Shown one piece after another: positions 32,561-43,923 of a DNA stretch of 64,000 bases (its first letter is position 1; every line of letters begins with the position of its first letter). Origin of the DNA: Dipteris shenzhenensis (Eukaryota; Polypodiophyta; Polypodiopsida; Gleicheniales). The stretch is from assembly GCA_047967505.1 (NCBI GenBank), contig CM106538.1; one strand, 5' to 3'. Position numbers and translations under genes: made by a program. A model generated the notes under the pieces. It was not told where the DNA came from. It saw only the letters and a program-made list of their open reading frames with translations, and ran no database searches.

Positions 32561-32925
32561 AAGAAAGGCTCTGTCAGTTGGAAAAGCATACAGAGACAAG
32601 ACTCGTCGCTTATCATGCCATGACAACAGAAAAACGTCGAAGAAAGGCATGGTTTGACAGGAATCTGAAAGCTAAAGACATCAAGGAAGGCGCCTTAGTC
32701 CTATTATACAATGCCAAAGTACACAAGGGAAAACTGAAGTATCTAGGTCAAGGACCCTACCGAGTACGAAAGATGAATCCCATCGGAGCTGTGCTACTTG
32801 AAACACTAGATGGAGTCCAATTCAACACAACAATAAACGGGAGCCGACTGAAGCGCTACTACATCAACACGCGAGCCATCCCCGACAAAAACGAAGATTT
32901 GGGAAACCAAGTCTTCCTTAGTTAG
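32521..32925 (+). CDS. Gypsy 1 integrase C-terminus (GPY/F module), frameshifted
   Basis: Homologous continuation of pol in the next frame: QERMGDHESLKERLCQLEKH, then AKDIKEGALVLLYNAKVHKG and LKYLGQGPYRVRKMNPIGAV, the GPY/F module typical of gypsy integrases. It stops at 32923-32925 after NQVFLS. The open frame begins upstream at 32383, but that part overlaps the intact integrase frame. The remnant of this tail is what survives in gypsy 2 and E after their large deletion. Confidence 0.88.
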   Translation, partial: RSVQERMGDHESLKERLCQLEKHTETRLVAYHAMTTEKRRRKAWFDRNLKAKDIKEGALVLLYNAKVHKGKLKYLGQGPYRVRKMNPIGAVLLETLDGVQFNTTINGSRLKRYYINTRAIPDKNEDLGNQVFLS

Positions 32926-33259
32926 GATTAGATTGTATCATGAGCACTCACTTGCATATGTACGTCTTCGCACATATAGGTAGCATCAATCGATTTTACC
33001 TAGAGCTCAGAAGTGATGATGAGTTCTAGCTGCCCTATGAAAATCCCAGCAAAAAAAGCATATAGTTAGTCCCTACTTAGCTACTAGGTCACGTGTACTC
33101 ACACGCTTTCGCTTAGACACATAGATGATTGCATGAATAATTGTACCACACACTTTCATTCCACGCTCTCAAAGGATGTATAACCAAAAAAAAAAAAGGA
33201 TCTCTCTCCCACACACACACAGAAAGGTCATACAGGCATGCCAATCAATTTAATGATCA
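32926..33259 (+). other. Gypsy 1 spacer between pol and the extra ORF
   Basis: Non-coding, with an oligo-A run and CACACACA near 33185-33225. It is homologous to parts of 42930-43081 and 48603-48740 in gypsy 2 and to 59270-59460 in gypsy E. Confidence 0.6.
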
Positions 33260-36200
33260 ATGGTACACTACATGTACATGGATGCACGTTCAGAAAAGAT
33301 GCCGCCACTAAAGAGGATGCGCAGAAAGAGCCCACCGCCTCAACCATGGGACCCCCTCCAGAGTTCGCAGCCATCTACATCCTCTCAACCAAGGAGACCA
33401 CAGGCATTCGTGGTCCAAAGTGATAGCTCCGAAGAAGATTCAGTGCATGATCAAGCAGAACAAATGCCACCCCAGTCACAGCCGGCCTACACAACCGTTA
33501 ACAAGGCCCAATCATTGGAACTTGTCTGGCCACCCACATCGACTTATGCTCTTTCCCAGGAAGCAACATCTTACTTAGAGCAACGGGGTCTAGGCAATTT
33601 GCATGAGAGCCTCAAATCCTTGGAAGACAGTCCTATCATGACCACCTACATCAAGGACTTTCTCCACTCTTACTACTCCAGCAATGCAACGGATGGCAAG
33701 TACGGTACAATCACTGTACAGCAGAGCCCATTGAACATTATCCTCGACAGTACGGTCATTCAAAGGGCTTTCTCACTGCCAAAACAAGGTGGCCAACACC
33801 CTAAACGGTCTGCTGATGCAAAGTTTATCGAAGTACAGTCTCTCCTCACCAAGGGTACCCTGATCCATAGAGATGGCATATTGCTTCACACAATCCTTGA
33901 CCCTCGCCTCAAGGAAGTAGCACAATTTCTATCCACAATCCTGGGAATAAAGAATGGCAAGGAACACTCCCTTCCACTCCGCACATTTGTTTTGCTGAGT
34001 AGGAAGCTAAAACAAGACTGGGTCCAACACTTCGTCATTTTCTTTACCAAAAAACTCGATGGTTCTTCAGGCCAGAAATGTAAAATTCCGCACTTATTGG
34101 CTATAATCATCAAAAAAGAACTACAAGAAAGAGAAATGACTCTGCCCCCCAGTCTCCAAAGCCAATTGAGGAGTTGGACATACCCTTCTCACCAGTATGG
34201 GAGCCGTCATCAACTGCTCTAGCTATCACATTGATAAGTACAGATGCCTTAACAGAAGTACCTATTCTGGAAAGCAGGATTGCGGAATTGCCCCAGGAAA
34301 TGCTATAGCTCGGTGCACAACTACAACCACTAAGTCTCCACCAATAGCACCGACCCGAGCTCGAACCCGAGCTCGAGACAAGGTTGGCACCCGAACCTGA
34401 GGAACGATCAGCACCAGAGCTTGAGACCACATCAGCACTCGAACCGCCCATCGACGCCATGCCAGTCGATGAGCCCAAGGAGAGCTAGTGCCAGATCAGC
34501 AGTATGATTATTGTACACAAGGGACTGAAATGTCATTGGAACAACCTCCCCCAAGTACTACAGAATCATCGGGATGGCTACATGGGCACCACTTGTATCA
34601 ACAATATCGCCAGACCTCATCACCATCTGTCATTCTCCAACATCAAGCTAGCCAAATGATCCAAATGTCAGAACTCTTCACTAGCTTGGCTAAGGAAGCA
34701 TATGCAAGAGAATTGGAAAGGCATACGGCATCAGAAATCGAAGACCAATTCCAGGCAATCGCCATAGAGGTCAAGGCACTTCGGGCACAGATAGATGAGA
34801 AGGAGGTAGAAGAAGTGCGCATGAACCAGGCTCTCCAAGCTCAAGAGAAGGCCGTAAGGGATGTGACCTCCAACCTCCACCAAAGTCAAACACAGTTGAC
34901 TGCGGCAGTAGAAGCAATGGCAATCCTATAGACCTCCTATAACTCCCTGACATCTGCACATGCACAACAAATAGAGGTAGTGGCACAAGCTCGACTCACT
35001 CTCATTCACAAAGAAGAAGAGCTCTAGGATTGCAAAGACAAGCTTGAAGACATGAAACAAGTACGTGCCTTTAGCATTGATGAGCAAGGGAATGCCGACT
35101 CTTAAAAGACCAACTTGCTACTGTTCAAGAGGCCAGCACTTCACAAGCCCAGGTCTTGGACCAATGGTCCAATACCACTGAAGACATTCCTCAACAGGCA
35201 AAGGTCACCTTGCAAATGAAAAAGCTTAAGGAGGCATACACAACCATCTACCATCAGTACAAAGAAAAAATGAATGAGATGCACTCCCAAAAAATAGCCA
35301 TCTCCAAGCTTGAACTCCAATTGCTAGTGCACAACAATGAAACATTGGAAGACAACATCCATGCCACTCCACTACAATGCACAACCGTGGTGTACAAAGA
35401 GCTTGTGGCTGCTCTACAAGTGGAAGATCACCTCAACGCATGCGTGCTTATCCAATGGAAGCAACTCCAAATCAGGATCATATCTGCTCATCCAACAATC
35501 AACTGGAAACGATCAATCGGGATTAAAACCCTGCGCATAATTTGCCAAGACTTGTCTGAAGATGAGAAGAATATCTTCTGCCTGTCTACACATGCCGGGT
35601 TTATAACACTCAGGATGGATGCTTTCATTGCATATGTCTGCCTCATGGGTAGTCCTCCCCTCAAGGTTATTGCAGGTTTGTTGCCATTGCTACAAAGGCC
35701 ATCCCTATTATTTGCACAGCACGACATAGCCGACATCCAACCCATGCAGTTGATCATCCCATCGCACCAGCCAAAAGAAGTGTCGGAAGATGACAAGGCC
35801 TATCTCACATCCAACTTCCCATATCTAACCACTCTTTCTGCCAACATCATAACCTCACTTCCCCTTGCTGCTACCACCCTCTTGAGCTTCCCCGAGCTCC
35901 ATCCTAACATCTATTCCTCCATCATCTCTTTGCTCATGCCTCTCACCATTTTCAACTTACCCAACAGTCACAAACTTACGAGCCCCTCACACCTAGCTTT
36001 TTCCCCTCCCTTGCTAGTCCTACCCTTGAGGATTACCAAGCTGCTCACCCCTCCGGCCCCGTCATCACCTCCGACACTTCTGGTGCTTCCATCAGCAAAA
36101 AATGATGCAGTATTTGATTTTAAATATCAGGATCTAGATAATCCAATTCGTACACCCATGCCAAGTTCCAATGATGGGTATGATTTTGATGAGATACCAC

Positions 36201-36844
36201 TTCCCAGTAACCCCATCAAGGAATTTTGGAGCAAATATCCTGATATGAAAACTCGCGGTGGATGGACCCTGGGTAACTTTCCTACCAACCTTTGTTAGCA
36301 TCAAATAAGTGAAGGTTGGATTAGCAAATTGGATCCACAACAACCTGATTGGCGCCATCCCAAGCTCTTTGATGTAATCTTCTTAAAGGATTACTTACGG
36401 GCACCTCCATGTCTCAGGACCCATCCCAAGTTCTATGCAGTTCCACGGCATAAAAAATGGTATGCCAACATACACACTTTGGCTGAAGATCGAGTCATTA
36501 ATTGGCCAATGATCGAACCCTACTCTGGTGTAGAATGGAATATCCAAGGCACCATGATCCGAGCACTTCAGCAGCATGAACAAACAATGCGCGGCAACAT
36601 TGATCGCTTCCTTCGCCAAAGTGCCATATTCTGTAAAACATTAGAATTAATTCTGGAGGTCCCATGTTACCTTGATTCCCATTTGCCTCCACTCAGCTTT
36701 AATCCCAATGAACGGATTGATGCTCAGATTACAAGCCCGACTCTATCAAAGAGTGATCTTCTTGGAGGCACGCCACATATCTCTGTTCGAGCAAATGGTA
36801 GATACAGGCTACCTGGAAACTGCGCAAAAATTGTATGGTGCTAA
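33260..36844 (+). pseudogene. Gypsy 1 extra ORF downstream of integrase
   Basis: Four open segments cover the stretch. 33260-34222 (frame 2): a basic, serine/proline-rich start, then a globular-looking part (ending with a run of RTFVLLSRKLKQDWVQHF). 34488-34931 (frame 0): glutamine/glutamate-rich, predicted coiled coil. 35156-36298 and 36329-36844 (both frame 2, one TAG between them): coiled-coil start, a hydrophobic middle around HAGFITLRMDAFIAYVCLMG, and a proline-rich part. The layout resembles the ORF found 3' of pol in Athila/Tat elements, where similar proteins are annotated as 'putative plant transposon protein' or env-like. I see no signal peptide or clear membrane anchor, so I do not call it an envelope. 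The gag-protease derivatives lack this ORF altogether. Confidence 0.6.
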
Positions 36845-36972
36845 GGCTCTACAGCAGGATCGACTGGCACGACACAAGTTCCACAGCCACTGGAGTAAAA
36901 ACATGGCAACCTAGGTACGTGATCGCAATAAGCCATAACCCGAGGACGGGTAATAAAATGGATCTGGGAGTA

Positions 36973-38193
36973 TGTTGACTCTGTGCCAACATGAACTTAT
37001 GAAGAAAGAGAAGGTGTTACAACTTTGTGATACAACTTTGTGTTACAACTTCTAGACACAACTTTGTGTTACGACTTTGTGTAACAACTTTGTGTTACAA
37101 GTTTGTCTACATGAAGAGAGAGAATGTGTTACGACTTTGTGACACAACTTTGTGTTACAACTTTGTGTAACAATTTTGTGTTACAACTTTGTGTTACAAC
37201 TTCTACATGTAGAGAGAGAATGTGTTACAACTTTGTGTTACAACTTTGTGATACAACTTTGTGTTACAACTTTGTGATACGACTTTGTGTTACATGCAGA
37301 GAGAGAAGCTCTCCAACTTGTATAAATACCCCATAATGGAATGAAGCCCACACTCTTTGGGGCATTGTGTTGTCTACTTTGGTATTCCAAGCATTTGTCT
37401 CAAGTGTCCATGCTTCCTTGCACTGCACGTCCAAAAGCATGTCCTAACCTTGCAACCCTTCTCCCCTCTCCTCCAACCCTGCAACCCAACCTCTCCCTCT
37501 CCTCCTCCCTCCTCCTCCTTCCTCCTTCTCCTCCTCCTCCCTCCTCCTCCTCCTCCTCCCTCCTCCTCCTCCTCCTCTCTCCTCCCCCTCCCTCCTCCTC
37601 TTCCCTCCTCCTCCTTCCTCCTCTCTCTTCTTTCACCCATGCTCTTACACCTTCTTCCTCTCCCACTCCTATGCTTTCCTAAACCCTTAAACTCCATGAT
37701 CTACGAGGGAGACAAGTTCTCCACCATGTACTCTACTTTGAACCTTGGAATCCTCCTTCTAACCCTGGACTCCTTCTAAACCTTGGAACCTCCTTCTAAA
37801 CCCTGGAACTCTTTCTAAACCCTAGAACCTCCTTCTGAACCTTGGAACTCTTTCTGAACCCTAGAACCTCTTTCTGAACCCTGGAACTCCTCCTAAACCC
37901 TGGAACCTCCTTCTGAATCCTTAAACTCCTCCTAAACCCTACAACCCCCAATGAAGGCGAAAGCCTTCATTACCTCAACAAAGATGGTTTACGTGCCTTT
38001 TACACATGCTTGCACTTTGTTTGCTTACCACACTTAAGCCTACGTCTCTCACCGGAACACGACTCGAGGTCCTAAGCTACACATATACTACAACCGACAA
38101 TCCCAATATATCTGTAGGTGACAAAAAGCCTCGGAACCCTGCAAACATAGAATACCCAGCTCTTCCTACGAAAGCAGTAGGAAAGAGCCAACA
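36973..38193 (+). repeat. 3' LTR of gypsy 1
   Basis: 1,221 bp with the same sections as the 5' LTR. TATAAATA is at 37321-37328. The preceding bases, GGTAATAAAATGGATCTGGG, are shared with gypsy 2 and probably include the polypurine primer, although the run is poor. It differs from the 5' LTR mainly in microsatellite length. Confidence 0.95.
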
Positions 38194-38198
38194 CCGAT

Positions 38199-38667
38199 TG
38201 CCCTAACGCCCTACCGTGCCACCCTGCCCTAGCGTGCCATCGCCCGACCTACCGCCCTACCCTCCCCTCCCCTGTACCCCCCACCCCGCTGCCGCTACAC
38301 CCCCCACGCCCCCTTTCTCTCACCATCCCTATTCCCTCCCCTCCCCTCCCCAGCATTCCCCCCTCCACCTCCCTCCCCTCCCCTCTGTGCGAAAACACCC
38401 CCCCCTGTGGCGCCGTTGAGTAGGCCCCCCCCACAGTCCAAAAAAAAAAAAAACGCCTAACCACTACGCTAGTTGTAGGTTAGACTAACCCTGGTTAGGT
38501 TAGTCATGGCTAGGTTAGGTTAGTATTAATCTAGGCTAGGTTAGTTTTAACTGTAGTTAACGCCTAACCACTACACTAGTTGTAGGTTAGACTAACCCTG
38601 GTTAGGTTAGTCATGGCTAGGTTAGGTTAGTATTAATCTAGGCTAGGTTAGTTTTAACTGAAGTTAG
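38199..38667 (+). repeat. Gypsy 2 leader: C-rich tract, oligo-A and a 107-bp tandem duplication
   Basis: 38199-38440 is C-rich, 38440-38453 is oligo-A. A unit starting CGCCTAACCACTAC begins at 38454 and again at 38561 (period 107), each with GGTTAGGTTAGT motifs. Irregular TTAGG repeats continue to about 38850. The section corresponds to 24780-25835 of gypsy 1, but the C-rich part is much shorter. Confidence 0.85.
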
Positions 38668-39460
38668 TTTAGGTTAGTATTAACCTACGTTAGGTTAGTT
38701 TTAACCTTAGCTCAGTTAGTATAACTGTTAGTTAGTTGCCCTAACTAGGTTAATTGTACTAACTGTGGTCAATTTAACATTAACCAGGTTAGGTTAGACT
38801 AATTGTTAGGCATCTAACTAGACAAATAGGCTAGTTAACCTAACTAGATTGACTTCGTTCCAACCCGTCAGTTGGACCTAAAGTCCATTCACACCACCCT
38901 TAGGACACACCCCCCCAAAAACCAAAATTTTACCCCTACTTTCACCCTCGTAACTCATCCGTTTGGGACCCAAACTGAACCCCGTTTAAACCCAAATTTC
39001 ACACATGGAAACACCATGCTATGAGGTATTTTTATAGCCCATTGTACACCATTTCGGCATCGCTAGCACTCGCTCATTTGTGCCCCCATGTGGGCCTCGT
39101 TTCGCATAAATTCGCTCATATCTTCACGCTATGCCCTCCGATTAACGATCCGTCTACATCGGCACATTTTCCTACACACGTAGGACAATCTTAGGCACAT
39201 TATTAACACAATGGTCCCTACACACACTAACACCACTCTAACGCTCCCAACAACACTACATCCACACCTGCACTTGTGGTAGAGACACCCTTGGCAAATC
39301 TCGCCCAATCTACATGTAGCTACATTTTGGCCAATGCCTTTGACTCCAACGCTTGCCAAATCCACATATAACTCTGCTGCAATAACCACCCCCACCAATC
39401 CTCTACCCCGAATCCCCCCCTGAGATTCAACCTCTCCCTTTAACTCCTCCATGCCCCAAC

Positions 39461-41176
39461 ATGGCTGGACGCCATCATGACAATGAAGGTGATATCGACC
39501 TCGATGGAGAGGTTGACAAGTTCTTCAATCGAAGAAATAACAACAATCAAGGCCGATGCCCCTTGGGAAAACTGGAACTTCCCAAGTATAATGGTAGGGG
39601 AGATCCAGCTCGCTTCCTCCAGCATTTTGATGCCGCATGCCAAGCAGGTGGAGATCAATCCCATGAAATCAAGGTGGCTTGGTTTCCCATGGCCTTAACT
39701 GATGAAGCATCTGAATGGTACCTAGACCTTCTCATGGAAGAACGTGCCACATGGGACCTACTTCAAACAAAATTCAAACAATGCTTTCAAATAGAGAGGC
39801 TACAAAATGATCTCGCTCTCCAATTAAGCAAGCTCGAACAAGGCCGAGGAGGAGATGTACGCACGTACCTGGGTAAGATGAAGAAATTAATCGCCAAATG
39901 TGACCCATGCCCAGATGCAAAGTACCTCACGGCATGGTTCATAGCAAGTCTAAGAAAGAAAATCCAAAAGGATATGAAAAAAATAAGCAGCTATGAAATG
40001 TTTAGTGCTGCTCATGCAGCAGCCATTGACATCGAGGATAGCATGACCGACTCAAACACTAGCAGTGATGACGGCAGATCTAATCCATGAGATAAGCAAT
40101 CGAAAAAGGGTAAATCAAAGGACACTACCGAAACATCAAATGACGATCGCCTAGAGTCCATGACCTTGAAGTTGAAAGAAGATATGATGTAGGCCATGGA
40201 TCAAAAACTTCACTTGTCTCAGCCACCAACTCAAACATATCCATGGCAAGAAAATGCTTGGTGTCCACATTGCATGGCCAATCATACAGTAAATGAGTGT
40301 CTGGTCCTAAGAGCCAGGATCACTACACAAGCAAATCCACCACCAAGGTTGTGGTGCCATATCTGCGTCGTCGGCAGCCATGATGAAAACAGTTGCATCT
40401 TCAACATGCGCAACAACCCACCTTAAACTCAACAATACCAAGCGGCACCCATGCTAGTGTATAGGCAACCGGCACTTGCACAAGTGCCCCCAGCTCTGAG
40501 GCTAAATTTTGTTCCCATTGAGACACAAGTCCCACAACTACTCAGGAATCCAAATCCACGACCATATCCAAGAGCACCAAACCCAGCTCCTCAGGCAGTT
40601 CCAATACATCAATTACAAGCCGAGGAAGTAGACTTATTATTTGAGTATGAAGCAGAGTACCTAGTGTACTATGTAGAAGGTGCAGAGGGTCTAATACCAC
40701 TTTATACAAATCAAGTACGACCCAACACATTTCAAGCACCAATCAAGTGCTACGGTTGTGGAAAAAATCACCAGATTGCAGAGTGCCCTCATCGTGGTAG
40801 CCCAGCTACTTTCCAACCACTCTGTCAAGATTGTGGCATAGGACATGCATGTATGGATTGTCCCATAAAAAATAAGGTCTCAAAACAAATAGAGGTTAAG
40901 CCTAACATCCCAATCGGCATCATTGGGGTGGACCATCAATGTTTGGGTCCGGCAAGTGTAAAATCACAACTTGTAAATGTAATTACATGCCAAGAGAAAG
41001 AGGCCACCAAGGACCCTAACATTCCAATCCAAGCAAAGCGACTTCTGAAAAAGAAAGCACAAGTGCCTCCACCTTCGCCAAGCAATGAGCAACCGAGCTC
41101 ATTCACATCAACTCCCAAGCCTCAAATAAAAGAAGCTCCATACCCAAATGCAGAGGTGGAGAAGGCTCATTTTTAG
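39461..41176 (+). pseudogene. Gypsy 2 gag with four zinc knuckles
   Basis: It starts MAGRHHDNEGDIDLDGEVDK at the ATG at 39461 and reads through the point where gypsy 1 has a stop. The capsid core has LELPKYNGRGDPARFLQHFD and the EASEWYLDL motif. A TGA near 40088 (CGA in gypsy 1) and a TAG near 40190 interrupt the frame; the same frame then resumes. All four knuckles are complete: CPHCMANHTVNEC, CHICVVGSHDENSC, CYGCGKNHQIAEC and CQDCGIGHACMDC. The tail is proline/lysine-rich. Gag would package this element's RNA. Because it keeps gag but not RT, it may have been mobilised by enzymes supplied in trans. Confidence 0.88.
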
Positions 41177-41251
41177 GTACTTCAACAATGGGTCCAAAAT
41201 GAACAAGTTCAATTTGAGGCTGAGAAACAAGCTCAAGACCCAATCCATGAC

Positions 41252-41846
41252 TTGGCCCCACAAAGTATTGATACTGTACTCGAGCCTTTGTTCCAACAAC
41301 AGACTCCACAACAGAATGTACCACCATGTCAACTTGAAGGAGCCGTACTCTCTAGCATCCTGAGTTGCCCTGTGTCAATTCCCATCGGAATCCTCTTACG
41401 GAATTGTCCCAATCTCTGGGAAAGTTTCAAAGGATGGGTTGAACTCGCAAATCCCCATCCACCTATGAACGACATTGAAGATATCCCTATGTGGATGGGT
41501 GAGAGATGACATATGCAACATTACTGTGCCTTTGATCCACAACACATATAATGAAGTCCAAGACATACTGGATGGTGGAGCAGGTGTAAATGTCCTATCA
41601 AAGGAGCTCTATGAAGAATGGGGTCTCCCACCAATGCAAAAGGCTAATTTCAACATACGCCTTCTCGATGATTCACGGGCTAAACCCTTGGGAATAGTGA
41701 ATGGTGTGTCCACAAAGATCGTAGGAGTCTGCTTTTCCCTTCAATTCACAATCTTGGATCTCCCCAAAAAATCCTATCAAATCTTACTGGGATGTCCTTG
41801 GTTACCAGAAGCATCAGTCCTCCATTACTGGGAACTAGTAGACTGA
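41252..41846 (+). pseudogene. Gypsy 2 aspartic protease
   Basis: Two frames (41252-41509 and 41475-41846), broken by a 1-2 bp indel near 41505. The active-site loop reads DILDGGAGVNVLSKELYEEW, and the C-terminal half has DLPKKSYQILLGCPWLPEAS (Arg of LLGRPWL changed to Cys). It ends at TGA 41844-41846. Confidence 0.85.
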
Positions 41847-41999
41847 CAATCCAAAATCGAGACACTACAGTTAGGGTGAATGTGGGGACAGGAGCTAATT
41901 AAACCAATTGTTCCTAAAGCGTTGGATGACACATCTTCAACAACAATGTCAAGCAAATCAGCTCCCTTGCAACAGCATGCCATAGCAGATGACACAAAG

Positions 42000-42640
42000 C
42001 AATGTCAATAATTGGATACAAACATTGGCAACCATCGACAACTACCATTCATTAGACCCCATCTTCTCACAGATTGATGCTAAGGCGCTACAGGTAGATC
42101 CTCCACTCCAACATGAAGAACCAATCAATCTAGAGATGCGACTCCAATTTTCCTTAGGACCTTGAAATAGAGGCTGCGAATGCTGAAATTGAAGATCAAA
42201 TCTTTGATAATGACTTAGCCATTTTGCATGCCCTAATGGCAGTCGAGCTCCCAAAAGTTGAACCTCCGAACTTGAATAACAGCAGAAGATCCTGCAAGAA
42301 AGCAGGAGGAAATCGCAAAAAAGTCAAGGCCGAGCACTTCAATGAATTCGAATGAGTCCAATCAAGGATCATCAAATTATACCTTGCAAAGCAAGCTCCC
42401 TCGACATTAGAACCACTGCCTCTTGTATGGTCATCTGAGGGACTGAAAGAAGTATGCATGGCAAATGAACCCTTACTTGGAAACACCTTACCAATGGAAA
42501 AGTTACCCCATAGTTCCCAACGTAAGAAGTTTTGAAAGTATAAGCCACATGTGCATATAAATCAAGAGAATTCACCCCAAAAAAAAGAAGAAGAAGAAGA
42601 AACAAAAACAAAAGGGTCTCCAAGAGCCAAACAAATTATA
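42000..42640 (+). pseudogene. Gypsy 2 protease-RT spacer domain
   Basis: Homologous to 29219-29892. The stretch around LPKVEPPNLNNSRRSCKKAG and the PLLGNTLPMEKLPHSSQRKK part are recognisable through frameshifts and a deletion near 42130. No MITE is present. A GAA microsatellite lies near 42585-42603. Confidence 0.75.
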
Positions 42641-42930
42641 ATACTATGCCACCTCGTACACATGGCACATGTCAGGCTAGTTCAACACATCAAAGGCTGA
42701 CCTTCAAGAAGTGCTGGAGTACTTCAAGAATTACACAAGTGGCAGTGTCCCCATAGCAATGCCAAGACCATGAAAGGCATTTGAAGTTCAAGCTGTGCTG
42801 CTAGAAACCTTGGACAGAGTCTAATTCAACACAACAATAACCGGGAGCCAACTAAAGCGCTACTTCAACACGCAAGCCATCCCTGACACAAACGACAATT
42901 TGGGAAACCAAGTCTTCCTTAGTTAGGATT
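42641..42930 (+). other. Deletion joint in gypsy 2, followed by integrase-tail remnant
   Basis: The sequence follows gypsy 1 up to TTGAAGTTCAAG (ending 42792, equal to gypsy 1 position 30053). It then continues CTGTGCTGCTAGAAAC (equal to 32789 onward), encoding the last GPY/F codons to NQVFLS. The 2,735 bp that encode RT, RNase H and integrase are gone. The joint in gypsy E at 59591/59592 is identical. Confidence 0.92.
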
Positions 42931-43081
42931 AGATTGTATCACAAGCACTCACTTGCATATGCACATTTCGGCACATATAGTTTGTACTAGATTATTACAG
43001 GCACACTCACTAGCATATGCACGTTTTTGCACATTTAGGAAGACCTAATCAATTTCGTATTAGGGATGTTTGAGTCTTATT

Positions 43082-43434
43082 TGTTGAGATATCGAGCTCC
43101 ACTCGTGATATGCCAGGGTGACTGTTGTGCATTTATGTCACCGATTTGTTAGCTGGAGATGCGGTTGGTACACCGCCCACGAATAATAGCTGGATGACAG
43201 CTATCCTTATCTACTCTAGTTTGTGGCTCAGTTAGTATGCCACCTTAGTTAGTTGAGTTTGGTTTGAGACCCACATATAGGGTTCTTCTATTTTCTTTGT
43301 ACTAGAGTTCTTTTGGTTTTCACAACTAAGAAGAGGAAACATGTTTTCAGCCTCCACCTTTGTGTGTATTCCCCCATTGTGCATGTGAGAAAGCCACAAG
43401 TGAGACTCCTTCCCTTTCTCCCACTATCTTCACA
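43082..43434 (+). repeat. 5' LTR of copia 3
   Basis: 353 bp, from TGTTGAGATATCGAGCTCC to CCCACTATCTTCACA. Confidence 0.95.
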
Positions 43435-43447
43435 TGGTATCAGAGCC
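43435..43447 (+). other. Primer-binding site of copia 3
   Basis: TGGTATCAGAGCC directly after the LTR, complementary to the 3' end of initiator-Met tRNA. Confidence 0.95.
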
Positions 43448-43923
43448 TTGTTCGTGGTAAGGAGCTCAAGAAAGCAAACCAAGTTCGCGGTGTCCTAGTA
43501 AGAGGACCAGTGTTGCTTTCCTATTTCGAGTTTGGGAGCAAATCTCTGCAGGTAGCACAGCCAGAAGTACAAGAGTGCACTGTCTCAGATTGAGATGCCC
43601 TTCGCGGTGTGGCGAGAGCGCAATATATGCTGCGGGAGAGGGCGAAGGTGGAAGTTCTTCGTAGGCACTCCAAAAAAGGCCCTGTTTTTGCTGTGCGACC
43701 ACTGCTCGGCAAGTCGGTGGAAAGTTGCCACAGAAATTGCATCGTATGCCTGTGTGCAGAGATATTGGGAGTTGCAGAATCATGCTTGTTGCCTGTTGAT
43801 GCAAAATCGTCACTAGGAAGTGACAGTGTGGTGAAATACCACTTTCGTCAGTTTTGCAGATCTGCCCGTGTGAGGCAAAAGCTATGTTTTTTACAGTGAC
43901 AGAATATTTTGCAGTGTTCTGTA

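Larger units (their letters stand above)
21889..38193 (+). mobile_element. Gypsy 1: full-length 16.3-kb Ty3/gypsy retrotransposon
   Basis: Both LTRs begin TGTTGACTCTGTGCC and end GAGCCAACA. They are flanked by a perfect 5-bp target duplication, CCGAT (21884-21888 and 38194-38198). Order: LTR, Asp-tRNA-type PBS, long pyrimidine-rich leader, gag with zinc knuckles, protease, spacer, RT, RNase H, integrase with GPY/F tail, an extra ORF region, LTR. RT before integrase defines Ty3/gypsy. The size, Asp-type PBS, 1.2-kb LTRs and an extra ORF 3' of integrase fit the Athila/Tat branch of plant gypsy elements (inference). Frames are broken at several points, and a MITE sits between protease and spacer. 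It inserted into gypsy 2. Confidence 0.95.

Noticed and set aside
33260-36844. Calling the extra gypsy ORF an envelope gene
   Set aside because: No signal peptide, cleavage site or convincing membrane anchor is visible. Position alone is not enough.
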